Below, piece after piece: positions 23,695 to 32,310 of a stretch of 64,000 nucleotides of DNA. Below the pieces are notes generated by a model. It saw only the letters and a list, made by a program, of their open reading frames with translations, did not search any database and was not told where the DNA came from. The stretch spans positions 620,001-684,000 of the forward strand of contig CP047423.1 of the NCBI GenBank assembly GCA_014058405.1, in the 5' to 3' direction. Origin of the DNA: Candidatus Nitrospira kreftii. GTDB taxonomy: Bacteria; Nitrospirota; Nitrospiria; Nitrospirales; Nitrospiraceae. Made by a program: the position numbers and the translations under genes. Positions within the stretch are counted from its first letter, which is position 1; the number at the start of each line of letters is the position of its first letter.

Positions 23695-25245
23695 TTATTC
23701 CACCGACTGTGATCCTTCTCGCCCAAGAAGAAGATCGTAGGGAGCAAAGTCGTCGCTCAATACGACTCCGGAAGGCCACGGCTCGGTTCGACGGGTACTC
23801 AGCAGCGCAATCGTTTCCATCGGTACACGCTCATTCAGCGCCATATTCGAGATCCTTGTCTCGATCTGGTTTGCCGATTCTGTTTCGATGAGATGCCCTC
23901 CCAAAAAGATCAAATTTTTGGCCGGGGTCATCCCGGTTTTCCATGGACCTTCGACCGCGAACGTCATAAGAGCTGGGAAGGCCTGTTTCATGGTTTGGAC
24001 AACCGCCGCAGCTCGGGCAAGATCTCCTCCTTTTCCCGATGATGCCAGGTTGACCGCAAGAACTCCGTCTGCGTTCAAACGTGTCCGCACCAAGGAATAG
24101 AACTCTGAGGTGGTGAGATGAAAGGGAATCATGTCTCGTGCGAAGGCATCGATCCACATGAGATCATAGGTGCGGTCCGTGGCATTCAGAAACGCCCGGC
24201 CGTCTCTTACGGAAACATGATGGTTGGCCGGGGAGTGATACTCGAAAAATTCTTCCGCCATGCGGACCACGACCGGGTCGAACTCCACGATATCCACTTC
24301 TAGGGAAGGCCAATATTTTGCCAACCATTTGGCTATGGATCCGCCGCCGTGACCAAGAATGAGGCCGCGTTGTGGTCGTGGGGCTAGTGCCAGTGAAGAG
24401 ACCATCATTTGACTGTAGGGGAGAAAGAGATAAACAGGGTCGGCTTTCCACATGGTGGCATGAAACGTTCGATCCAATACCAGATATCGAAAAAGATCGT
24501 CTTCTCGAATACGAACTTGCTGATAAGGGCTTTCCTCTTGATGGATAGGGGCCTTCAATCGTTGGAGTGGGTAGAGAGCGCTTGATCCCAGTAAGGCGCA
24601 ACAGCTCAGAACGATCATCAGGACGATCCGGCTGGTGGAAGTTCCTTTCATGAGCCACAAGACCCCAAGGCCTACCTGTATACCGCCTAGCCATGCGACC
24701 AACGATTGACTTCCGAGCCATGAGAGGAGGAAAAACGCTGTTCCCCAGGTTCCGGCCAAGCTCCCTACGGTCGAAAGGGCGATCATCCGCCCGGTTTGTC
24801 GACCAAGGTGATCGATGTCTGCCACCGCCAGTCTCAACATGGCTGGGAGCACACCGCTGAGCCCGAACGCTGGTGGTGCAAGCAGCACAGTTGCCGCAAA
24901 GCAGGGACCCCAGCGCGGGTCTTGTACCAATTTCTCGATCTCGAAGAGGATGGGTTGGTTCGCCCATGCGATGAGAAAGGTCCAGGCTCCAGAAAACAGC
25001 AAGAGCGCCGCCGGCACCCGTCCATCGGTGTAGCGATCGGAGACCCAACCACCGAACGCGTACCCGCTGCTCATCGCGGCTAGAATCACTCCTATCAAGG
25101 CACCCCAGACGAACAATGAACTGCCGAATACCGGCGCCAACAGGCGACTGCCTAAGATTTCCAATGCCATGACCACTGCGCCGGTCACAAGAGCGGTCAA
25201 GAGTAAAAACCAACGGGGAATTTGTGAAATAGGTGGGGGAGTCAT
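23695..25245 (-). CDS. Membrane protein with spermidine synthase-like domain
   Basis: Protein of 516 aa: an N-terminal membrane part with about six or seven hydrophobic helices (residues 12-225; MFS-like start ALEILGSRLLAPVFGSSLFVWG) fused to a C-terminal Rossmann methyltransferase-fold SpeE-like domain (about 285-450). The latter shows ILGHGGGSIAKWL, VDIVEFDPVVVRMA and RDGRAFLNATDRTYDLMWID. Such fused proteins are widespread, and polyamine synthesis is not proven for most of them. It converges on otsB. The ATG at 25245 is chosen. Confidence 0.85.
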   Translation of the reverse strand: MTPPPISQIPRWFLLLTALVTGAVVMALEILGSRLLAPVFGSSLFVWGALIGVILAAMSSGYAFGGWVSDRYTDGRVPAALLLFSGAWTFLIAWANQPILFEIEKLVQDPRWGPCFAATVLLAPPAFGLSGVLPAMLRLAVADIDHLGRQTGRMIALSTVGSLAGTWGTAFFLLSWLGSQSLVAWLGGIQVGLGVLWLMKGTSTSRIVLMIVLSCCALLGSSALYPLQRLKAPIHQEESPYQQVRIREDDLFRYLVLDRTFHATMWKADPVYLFLPYSQMMVSSLALAPRPQRGLILGHGGGSIAKWLAKYWPSLEVDIVEFDPVVVRMAEEFFEYHSPANHHVSVRDGRAFLNATDRTYDLMWIDAFARDMIPFHLTTSEFYSLVRTRLNADGVLAVNLASSGKGGDLARAAAVVQTMKQAFPALMTFAVEGPWKTGMTPAKNLIFLGGHLIETESANQIETRISNMALNERVPMETIALLSTRRTEPWPSGVVLSDDFAPYDLLLGREGSQSVE

Positions 25246-25372
25246 GGATTGAGCTGCAGGGCCGAAAAGGCTCCTTATCTGTTCTGAAACGGCGTTGGAT
25301 TGTACTCAACGCATTTTCAGAGAGTCAACGAAACGTACCAGACTACTCGGTCCAGACCAATCGGGGAATTCG

Positions 25373-25401
25373 TTGCTCGTAATCATTCAGGTTGCTATAC
25401 T
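25373..25401 (+). promoter_or_regulatory. Sigma70-type promoter of the UDP-glucose dehydrogenase gene
   Basis: TTGCTC (25373-25378), a 17-base spacer and TATACT (25396-25401), 35 bases upstream of the ATG. AAGGAGGG follows as ribosome-binding site. Confidence 0.6.
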
Positions 25402-25436
25402 CTCCATCGAATTACTTACTGCAAGGAGGGCAGGGC

Positions 25437-26762
25437 ATGCATATCAGTGTGATCGGAACCGGGTATGTTGGACTCGTTACTGGGGCGTGCTTCGCCGAGT
25501 TCGGTGTTCACGTTACGTGTATGGACAGCGATAGCCGAAGGATTGAAAAGCTAGAAAAGGGTGAGATTCCATTTTATGAGCCCGGCATCGGAGAACTCGT
25601 CGCTAAGGGAGTCAAAGAAGGCCGATTGAGCTTCACCACAAATATCGCACAAGCGGTCGATAAGGCGCTGGTCATTTTCATCGCCGTGGGGACACCTCCC
25701 AGTGCTGATGGCAGCGCCGACCTTTCGTTTGTCAAAGAGGTGGGGAAAGGCATCGCCCACCATATGACCAGCTATAAAGTGATTGTGACCAAATCGACTG
25801 TTCCCGTAGGGACGGGAGAAACCATACGTGAGGTCGTCAAGACAACCCAAAAATCGCCTATCCGGTTCGACATTGTCTCTAATCCTGAATTCTTGCGAGA
25901 AGGGTCGGCGATTGAGGACTTCATGCGGCCTAATCGCGTGGTGATTGGGGCCGATAGTGATCAGGCGATTGCTATCATGAAGGACCTCTATCGTCCGCTC
26001 TACCTGATTGAAACACCGATTGTGGTAACCGATGTTCCGACTGCAGAGCTCATTAAGTATGCGTCCAATGCGTTTTTGGCTACAAAGATTTCCTTCATCA
26101 ATGAGATCGCCAACCTGTGCGAACGAGTTGGAGCCAACGTTCAGATGGTGGCGAAGGGTATGGGTCTTGACCATCGAATCGGGTCGAAATTCCTGCACGC
26201 CGGCCCAGGGTTCGGTGGCTCGTGCTTTCCCAAGGATCTGGCGGCCCTCATTCAGACCGGCGAGCGCAACGGTTATCCGATGCAGATTGCCTCAGCAGCT
26301 TCACGCGTGAACGAGATTCAGCGAGGGCGGATGGTCGATAAGATTCGTGAAGCAGTCGGAGGACTGAAAGGGAAGACATTGGCTATGCTCGGCCTTTCCT
26401 TCAAGCCGAATACCAATGATCTCAGAGAAGCCCCGGCCTTGGCGATCAGTCGAGAACTTTTGGCGGAGGGCGCGGCGATTCGCGCGTATGACCCGGAGGC
26501 GATGGCAGAAGCGTGCCAACTGATACCTGAGCTTCAAGCGTGCCGGGACACTTATCATGCAGCGGAGGGGGCTGATGCGCTGGTGATCATGACGGAGTGG
26601 AATGTGTTTCGAAATCTGGACTTTGACAAGTTAAAGGCTGCGATGCGTAGTTCTGTTTTACTTGATCTGCGGAACATCTATGATTCTGAGCGAGCTGCGG
26701 CTGCTGGATTCAAATATGTCTCTGTGGGACGTGTCGGGTCGAATCCACGAAGCAATTCCTAA
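25437..26762 (+). CDS. ugd: UDP-glucose 6-dehydrogenase
   Basis: NAD-dependent oxidation of UDP-glucose to UDP-glucuronate (441 aa) for polysaccharide synthesis. N-terminal Rossmann motif ISVIGTGYVGLVTGACFAE; KSTVPVGTGE; NPEFLREGSAIEDF; catalytic cysteine in GPGFGGSCFPKDL; C-terminal domain with GLSFKPNTNDLREAPA and IMTEWNVFRNLD. The ATG at 25437 is fixed by the ribosome-binding site AAGGAGGG and by the MHISVIGTG start; an open-frame extension upstream is not coding. It converges on the HEAT operon, 6 bases apart. Confidence 0.95.
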   Translation: MHISVIGTGYVGLVTGACFAEFGVHVTCMDSDSRRIEKLEKGEIPFYEPGIGELVAKGVKEGRLSFTTNIAQAVDKALVIFIAVGTPPSADGSADLSFVKEVGKGIAHHMTSYKVIVTKSTVPVGTGETIREVVKTTQKSPIRFDIVSNPEFLREGSAIEDFMRPNRVVIGADSDQAIAIMKDLYRPLYLIETPIVVTDVPTAELIKYASNAFLATKISFINEIANLCERVGANVQMVAKGMGLDHRIGSKFLHAGPGFGGSCFPKDLAALIQTGERNGYPMQIASAASRVNEIQRGRMVDKIREAVGGLKGKTLAMLGLSFKPNTNDLREAPALAISRELLAEGAAIRAYDPEAMAEACQLIPELQACRDTYHAAEGADALVIMTEWNVFRNLDFDKLKAAMRSSVLLDLRNIYDSERAAAAGFKYVSVGRVGSNPRSNS

Positions 26763-26768
26763 CCTAAT

Positions 26769-27473
26769 TTAAGTCAACCGTGGTAGCTCGGTCTTGACCT
26801 GCTCCTTGGTTTTTGGCTTATACCCCATCCGATCCAAGACCTTCATGATTCGTGTTTTCAGCCGGTCGTCGGCGTCGGTCAACGCAGTGGCCAGTGGTTC
26901 GACGGCCGGCTTACCGATCTTTCGAAGAATCTCTGTTGCCGATTGACGAATCTCATCTTCTTCGGAGACCAGTAAAGGAATCAGTGATGGGACGGACGGG
27001 CCACCTAACTTGATCAATGAATCGTAGGCTCGTTGACGGACATCACCAACCTCGTCGTTCAAGGCCGACACCAACGGATTGACGGCGCGGAGGTCTTTCA
27101 ACTCGCCCAACACCTCTGCCGCATATTTGCGGTTCAACCAGTGCGAATCTTTCAGGTCGAGCAACATCGCATCGGCCCTGGCTGTGTTCGGATCTTTTGC
27201 CCGAATCCTAAAGTTGGTCGCAACGCGCTTTCCACCTTCCTCGATAACGCGGATGGTTGCCCCATCACCGGCTTTGAGTTTCTTGAGATCTTCCAGGGCC
27301 TCTTCAGCTACCTCGAGGACGACGGTTTTGCCGTCATAGGCCAGGAGCTCGACTTCAAGCTGTCTGCTCTCTGGGTTCACCGCGACAACTCGTTCCGTCA
27401 CCAGATTGAAACCGTCTTTTTTCTGTCCATCTTTAGGAGCAATCTGAATCAGCTTTGGAGCTTCGTCCGCCAT
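26769..27473 (-). CDS. HEAT-repeat protein 1 of 5 (with N-terminal beta domain)
   Basis: Last gene of a seven-gene operon; 234 aa. The N-terminal 95 residues form a beta-rich domain (VTERVVAVNPESRQLEVELL, KAGDGATIRVIEEGGKRV) not present in its four paralogues. About four HEAT/PBS-lyase-type repeats follow (DLRAVNPLVSALNDEVGDVR; SVPSLIPLLVSEEDEIRQSA). It ends in a G-Y-K-P motif like the other HEAT proteins here. The start at 27473 has GAGG about 10 bases upstream. HEAT repeats are protein-binding scaffolds; the partner is unknown. Confidence 0.85.
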   Translation of the reverse strand: MADEAPKLIQIAPKDGQKKDGFNLVTERVVAVNPESRQLEVELLAYDGKTVVLEVAEEALEDLKKLKAGDGATIRVIEEGGKRVATNFRIRAKDPNTARADAMLLDLKDSHWLNRKYAAEVLGELKDLRAVNPLVSALNDEVGDVRQRAYDSLIKLGGPSVPSLIPLLVSEEDEIRQSATEILRKIGKPAVEPLATALTDADDRLKTRIMKVLDRMGYKPKTKEQVKTELPRLT

Positions 27474-27499
27474 GGGTAGCATACCTCTTTTGAAATAAG

Positions 27500-28267
27500 T
27501 TATTGCGATTCAGGTTTCCAGCCGAGACTCACCAGTACGGCGTCGACTGTTTCCTGCACCATTGTGTTTTCGTCTTCCCGCAGTCCCAACAAGGGTTGAA
27601 TGGCATCTTTGGCACCGAGTCGAGCGAGCGATTCCGCGGCGTTCCGTCGGACCAGCCAGTCTTCATCCTTTAGGGAATCGATCAAGGGCGTGATCCCCCT
27701 CGGATCACCGATTTTCCCCAGCGCCTCCGCCGCATGACGACGAACCATCCAATTGGAACCCAGAAGCCCATCGATCAATGCCTCAACCGCCCGCACATCG
27801 CCGATCTTTTTGAGAACTCGGGCCGCATCCTCGCGCAGGGTGCTGTCCATGAGCGCATCGATGAGTCCGGGCACCGCCTGGGGATCGCCGATCCGTTCCA
27901 GAGCCCATACCGCCGCTGTGCGTACCGCGCCGTCTCTGTCTTTGATTGCTCCGACTAGCGGTTCCACGGCTCGCTTGTCGCGTAATTTTCCGAGTGCCGA
28001 TGCCGCCTGTTCTCGAATCGCCCATGAATCGTCCTGCAGTGCATCGATCATGGGGGCCACGACCGAGAGACCCATGCGGACCACCGCGCTGGTCGCGGCT
28101 TCTCGAATGACCGCATCTTCATCGGCCATCAAGTCGATCAATCGAGGAAGCGCTTCCGGGCCGGTCTGACCGAGGCTCGCGATGGCATGGTCGCGCAAGG
28201 CTTCATTGTCATCGTGCAATGCCTGTATCAGTTGTTCAATTCGACTGGATTGCCCCTGTTCAGTCAT
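27500..28267 (-). CDS. HEAT-repeat protein 2 of 5
   Basis: 255 aa consisting almost wholly of HEAT/PBS-lyase-like repeats of about 31 residues, with the recurring pattern D-x-x-A-V-x-P-L-I-x-A-L-x-D-x-D-x-x-V-R-x-x-A-A-x-A-L-G-x-I-G. About seven repeats are countable. No signal peptide, so probably cytoplasmic. It ends SLGWKPESQ. Its start overlaps the stop of the preceding gene by 8 bases (ATGACTGA), indicating coupled translation. Confidence 0.88.
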   Translation of the reverse strand: MTEQGQSSRIEQLIQALHDDNEALRDHAIASLGQTGPEALPRLIDLMADEDAVIREAATSAVVRMGLSVVAPMIDALQDDSWAIREQAASALGKLRDKRAVEPLVGAIKDRDGAVRTAAVWALERIGDPQAVPGLIDALMDSTLREDAARVLKKIGDVRAVEALIDGLLGSNWMVRRHAAEALGKIGDPRGITPLIDSLKDEDWLVRRNAAESLARLGAKDAIQPLLGLREDENTMVQETVDAVLVSLGWKPESQ

Positions 28268-29360
28268 GTTTGGCGTCCTCTACGTGGGTTTCAGTTTCCA
28301 TGGCCGCGATTGCGTCGAGCTTATCGGCGATCAGGCCGGCATTGTACGCCACCAAGCCATCACGATCGGTCTTGAGCCGATCAAAAAGGTCTTTGTATTG
28401 GCGCAAGCTCCCGACATCCTTGATCTTGGCCAAGGCTTCCATAGCGAACACGCGCAATGGGCGGATTGGGATGGCGTCAAGATAAAGACGAGTAGGACGC
28501 GCATCGCCGATCAAGCCAAGCGCTTTGATGGCCAACTCTTTGACGCCAGTGTCTTTGTCCTGCTCCAACCGCTTCATTAATGGTTCGACTGCCCGCACAT
28601 CTCCGATTTTCCCCAGTAAGTCCGCGGCCGCCTCACGGACAAGCCAGTCATCGTCTTCAAGATACTCGATCAGGATTTCCACACTCGGTCGTCCGATCCC
28701 AAGTAAATCGATGACCGTCCCCATGCGCGCTTCCTCACGCTCGCTGGCTCCTTCGACGTCCCGCAATGCATTAAACGTCCCATCGATCCGCTCGCGGATC
28801 GCGGTCAATTTTTTCAACGTGCCGACGGCGATGTCTTGGACAGCCGGTTGACCCATTGCATCAATAAAGGCATCGACTGAACGAGGGTCTAATAATTGAT
28901 CCAACATCAAAGCCGCGGCGATTTGTGCATCCTGTTCGGGGTGTTTCAACATCTCGCATAACGGCAGGATGGCGGTTGGAATTGCTCCGATCAAATGCGT
29001 CAGCACCTGCCTTGCCGTGCCGTCCGAGGCTTTAGGAAGCAGGGCGACCAACGCGCGGGCGGTGTCTGTATCGAGTACTCCCGCCATCTGCTCGAGAGCC
29101 GTTGCCCCTGCACCTCGGACAACCTCCTCATCATGTTCAAGGAGGTCGACAAGGGCCACGCCGGCTTGCGGGTCTTTAATGCGCGCCAACATCGCTGCGG
29201 CTTCTTTCTTCAACTCAGGTGGTCCAGACCGTAGTGCTTCAATGAGCGCTCGGACAGAGCGAGGGCCTCCTGCCACACAGGCTGCCGTCGCGCGCATGCG
29301 CCGCCAATCTTCTTCATGGATCAGTTCTGAGACCAGTGTCTCGATCGTCTCGTTCGACAT
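28260..29360 (-). CDS. HEAT-repeat protein 3 of 5
   Basis: About 366 aa of HEAT repeats in two blocks: residues 1-175 (for example SVRALIEALRSGPPELKKEA) and 220-340 (SVEILIEYLEDDDWLVREAA), separated by a less regular linker with MGQPAVQDIAVGTLKKL. No signal or membrane segment. ATG 29360 leaves a 5-base gap after the upstream gene; a GTG at 29402 would overlap it by 37 bases and has no better ribosome-binding site. Unlike its paralogues it lacks the terminal G-[WY]-x-P motif. Confidence 0.85.
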   Translation of the reverse strand: MSNETIETLVSELIHEEDWRRMRATAACVAGGPRSVRALIEALRSGPPELKKEAAAMLARIKDPQAGVALVDLLEHDEEVVRGAGATALEQMAGVLDTDTARALVALLPKASDGTARQVLTHLIGAIPTAILPLCEMLKHPEQDAQIAAALMLDQLLDPRSVDAFIDAMGQPAVQDIAVGTLKKLTAIRERIDGTFNALRDVEGASEREEARMGTVIDLLGIGRPSVEILIEYLEDDDWLVREAAADLLGKIGDVRAVEPLMKRLEQDKDTGVKELAIKALGLIGDARPTRLYLDAIPIRPLRVFAMEALAKIKDVGSLRQYKDLFDRLKTDRDGLVAYNAGLIADKLDAIAAMETETHVEDAKHD

Positions 29361-29365
29361 GGTAT

Positions 29366-30463
29366 TCAATGATGAATGGTCGACATCCGGCGCGGTCTCC
29401 ACCCAGCCAGAGTCAACGTTTCACGGACATGGAAGCGGAGATTGTCGTCTTGTGAATGGTTCAACAGCGGAATCAGAAAAGGAATGACCTTTGAGCCAAA
29501 TTTAGCCAATGCCGATGCTGCCTCCGCTCTTGTCGATGTCGGTTGTAACGCCGCAACGAGCGAGGGAATTGCCTGATCGTCACCGATCTCGCCAAGGGCG
29601 CGTACCGCCGCGCCTTGGGTGTTGAGTGCTTCAGTCCATTGATCACCGCAGCTACCCGCCGTCTTCGTTGTTTCTGAAAGATCGGCTCCAGTCATGAGTT
29701 CGATCAGCAGCGGAACCGCCCGAGTATCACCGATCCTACCAAGTGCTTGGACTGTCACGGTGCGCAAACCAGGCTCACGCATGGCCGTGAATAAATATTC
29801 AAGAGACCGAGGATCTCCGATTTCCCCCAGGGCCCGTACCGCATCTTCGCGAATCGCCGAATCCTGATCGTTGAACAACACCGACAGCAGTGGCTCCACC
29901 GCCTGTGGCGATTTAGTCTTGCCTAATGATTCCACTGCGTGGAGACGAACGAGCCATTCGTCGTGCCGCAAAGCGTTCACTAACGACGGAATTGCGGCGT
30001 CGCCCATTGCAGCGAGTACCGCAGCGGCTCCCTCTCGCACCGCCTTCACCTTGTCTTGGAGCAGCGGAATGAGAGGCGCAATGGCATCGAGATGGCGCAC
30101 CAAACCTAACGCCTTGGCTGCATGCATCCTGACGATCCAATCATCACTGCGGAGGGCCTTGATGAGGGAATTGAGCACACGTTCATCCGCGATCGTGGAC
30201 AAAATGGCCGATGCTGCTTCCTGGACCGAAAGGTCAGACTGATCGAGGCAGGCACCCAAGGCTTCGACCGACGGGGCTCCGATCATACGTAAGGCTTCCA
30301 TCGCTGCCTCACGAACGGAACGGTCCGGATCTCGAAGAAGGGTAATCAGGGGAGTCACGGCACGAGAATCCTTGAAGGTGCCGAGCAGATGGGCCGCTTC
30401 TTCGCGGATGGCCCAGTCGTCGTCTCTGAGTGCAGCGATCTGTTCCGATACCGTATCGGTCAT
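29366..30463 (-). CDS. HEAT-repeat protein 4 of 5
   Basis: 365 aa, about ten HEAT repeats starting at residue 5 (QIAALRDDDWAIREEAAHLL). The linker at about 265-285 (TTKTAGSCGDQWTEALNTQ) interrupts the array. It ends LAGWRPRRMSTIHH, including the G-W-x-P motif shared in the cluster. GAAGGTAG precedes the ATG at 30463. The 28-base gap to the upstream gene is one of the two widest in the HEAT part of the operon. Confidence 0.88.
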   Translation of the reverse strand: MTDTVSEQIAALRDDDWAIREEAAHLLGTFKDSRAVTPLITLLRDPDRSVREAAMEALRMIGAPSVEALGACLDQSDLSVQEAASAILSTIADERVLNSLIKALRSDDWIVRMHAAKALGLVRHLDAIAPLIPLLQDKVKAVREGAAAVLAAMGDAAIPSLVNALRHDEWLVRLHAVESLGKTKSPQAVEPLLSVLFNDQDSAIREDAVRALGEIGDPRSLEYLFTAMREPGLRTVTVQALGRIGDTRAVPLLIELMTGADLSETTKTAGSCGDQWTEALNTQGAAVRALGEIGDDQAIPSLVAALQPTSTRAEAASALAKFGSKVIPFLIPLLNHSQDDNLRFHVRETLTLAGWRPRRMSTIHH

Positions 30464-30491
30464 GGTGATAGCTACCTTCGATGTGGCTCAA

Positions 30492-31847
30492 TTACGCCAT
30501 GTCGCCGGACGGCCCAAATCGTCCGGTTTGCCCCAACGGCCGATCGACGCGCAGGTTGTCGGCTTGGCTCGAGCTGATTTCCACCGCTTCATCGGAAGGC
30601 ATCCATCCAAGCTTTTCCAAGGTTTCTAGGGTTATCTGCTTCAAGGCATCTTTTGCTGTCAGCCGTACAGAGGCGTAAGAAAGTACGCGCTCTTTTTCGG
30701 CCTCGACTTCAGAGGCTTTGGGATCATAGAGGAAGGCGATCAGAGGTTCGATGGCGGCATCGCCGATAATCGTCAGCGCGGACGCCGCCTTTTCACGCAA
30801 CACGCCATCCTTCAGTAACATGATCAAGTCCGGGATGACGCGAGGGTCGCGAAATTGTCCCAGGGCAGTCGCCGCCGCTTCCTTAATGAACGCATCTTCA
30901 CTGACGATGCACCCAGGTGTCGGTGAGCCTTCTTGCTTGATCCCTTTTCCCTTCAGGGCATCCAACACGGCCGACAGCGCGCGTGAATCGCCGATCATGC
31001 CGAGGGAGGCAATGGCATGTCGTTTCACAGCTCCGTCTTTCATCGCTTCTATGAGCGCGTCAATGGCCCGAGCGTCGCCGATCATGCCGAGCGCGATGGT
31101 CGCGTCTTCGCGAACAGCCCGGTCCGAATCTTTGAGGGCGGCAATTAATGCGTCCACCACCTTTGCGTCTCGAACCCAGGTTCTGCCGATTTGATAGTCC
31201 GTCGTCATTCCGCCCAGCGCGCGGGCGGCGTGACATCGGACCACGAAGTCCTTGTCTTTTAAACTTTCGATCAACGGATCCACCGACGGATGTCCGATAT
31301 AGACCAGTGCGGTCCCCGCTGTTTCACGCACAATCTTCGAAGAGTCTCGAAACAGTTTGATCAGAGCCGGAACGGCTTTCGGATCGGCAATTCTGCCTAG
31401 TGCTTCGGCAGCGGCACTCTTGACTGCTCCGTCCCGATCGCGACACGTAAGGATTAAAGCATCGACTGAACGTGGGTCCTTGAGCTTGCCGGCGGCTTTC
31501 GCGGCGTGCTCACGTACGCGCCACCGCTCATCCTTCAGCCCAGCGATCAATCGGTCGAGCACGCTTGAGCCCATTCTCGCTGTTGCGTCGACCGCTTGAT
31601 CTCGCACTTCCATAATGGAATCGTTGAACAGACCGATCAGAGCTTCGAGCGCTTTCGGCCCGCCGATTTTTGCCACACCGCATCCAGCGTGAGCGCGGAC
31701 GGACCAGAAATCGTCGGTGCATGCGCCGATCAGCGCCTCCAAAGTCGCGGAGTTTCCTAGGTCGGCAAGAGTCTTCGCTGCCTCCTCACGGGTAGCATCG
31801 TCCACGTCTTCAAGTGCTTCTAAAAGGTCTTCCAGTGCGTCAGCCAT
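30492..31847 (-). CDS. HEAT-repeat protein 5 of 5
   Basis: 451 aa, the longest of the set, with about a dozen HEAT repeats. Two insertions break the array: one near residues 230-245 (TTDYQIGRTWVRDAKV) and one near 325-345 (KGIKQEGSPTPGCIVSED). The C-terminal part has LEKLGWMPSDE followed by a 30-residue tail. The start MADALEDL at 31847 overlaps the end of the exported-protein gene by 8 bases (ATGGCTGA); the longer open frame upstream is not coding. Confidence 0.87.
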   Translation of the reverse strand: MADALEDLLEALEDVDDATREEAAKTLADLGNSATLEALIGACTDDFWSVRAHAGCGVAKIGGPKALEALIGLFNDSIMEVRDQAVDATARMGSSVLDRLIAGLKDERWRVREHAAKAAGKLKDPRSVDALILTCRDRDGAVKSAAAEALGRIADPKAVPALIKLFRDSSKIVRETAGTALVYIGHPSVDPLIESLKDKDFVVRCHAARALGGMTTDYQIGRTWVRDAKVVDALIAALKDSDRAVREDATIALGMIGDARAIDALIEAMKDGAVKRHAIASLGMIGDSRALSAVLDALKGKGIKQEGSPTPGCIVSEDAFIKEAAATALGQFRDPRVIPDLIMLLKDGVLREKAASALTIIGDAAIEPLIAFLYDPKASEVEAEKERVLSYASVRLTAKDALKQITLETLEKLGWMPSDEAVEISSSQADNLRVDRPLGQTGRFGPSGDMA

Positions 31848-32304
31848 TATTCGGTTGCTGCTCGTAGTAGGGGTCGCGCTGTCCGCCGTGAGGGTACATC
31901 CGTTTGCATGATACGACCAGGGTCTGGGTCCCACGGCCGCTCACACACTGATCCAATGATGTTGAGAAATCGAGCGTGCCGTTCAGATCGACGGTAAAAG
32001 GAAAGTCGAAGGTGAAGCTGATGAACTTGTACTTACCCGGACGCAATTGCATTTCGCGAAGTTCGGATGTCTTGGGAGCATCGAGCGACTCGGGGTCAGA
32101 ATTCCAGATGGAAGGGGTCATACCCGGTATCTGCCACCATGACGTGGGCACCAACTTTGTGGCATCAATGGTAATTGGGTGTTCTTTGAGATGTGCCGGC
32201 GGCTCTCCGGCAAAGCTCCATTGGGAAGAAACAACCGTCAGCAAGCCGGCCAGTGCCCACCGAAATGCCAGAAGTCGCCGTCGTATCACAATGTCCTCGT
32301 GCAT
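31840..32304 (-). CDS. Small exported protein of the HEAT operon
   Basis: Up to 154 aa with a signal peptide (basic RRRLLAFRW, hydrophobic LLTVV, cleavage near WSFAGEP), then a beta-rich domain with KFISFTFDFPFTVDLNGTLD and two cysteines (QCVSGRG, VVSCKRM) that could form a disulfide. No family recognised. ATG 32304 lacks a ribosome-binding site, whereas GTG 32289 has GAGG 6 bases upstream and may be the real start. It lies 6 bases after the phosphatase-fold gene and overlaps the first HEAT gene by 8 bases, so it is clearly part of the operon. Confidence 0.75.
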   Translation of the reverse strand: MHEDIVIRRRLLAFRWALAGLLTVVSSQWSFAGEPPAHLKEHPITIDATKLVPTSWWQIPGMTPSIWNSDPESLDAPKTSELREMQLRPGKYKFISFTFDFPFTVDLNGTLDFSTSLDQCVSGRGTQTLVVSCKRMYPHGGQRDPYYEQQPNNG

Positions 32305-32310
32305 GGGCCG

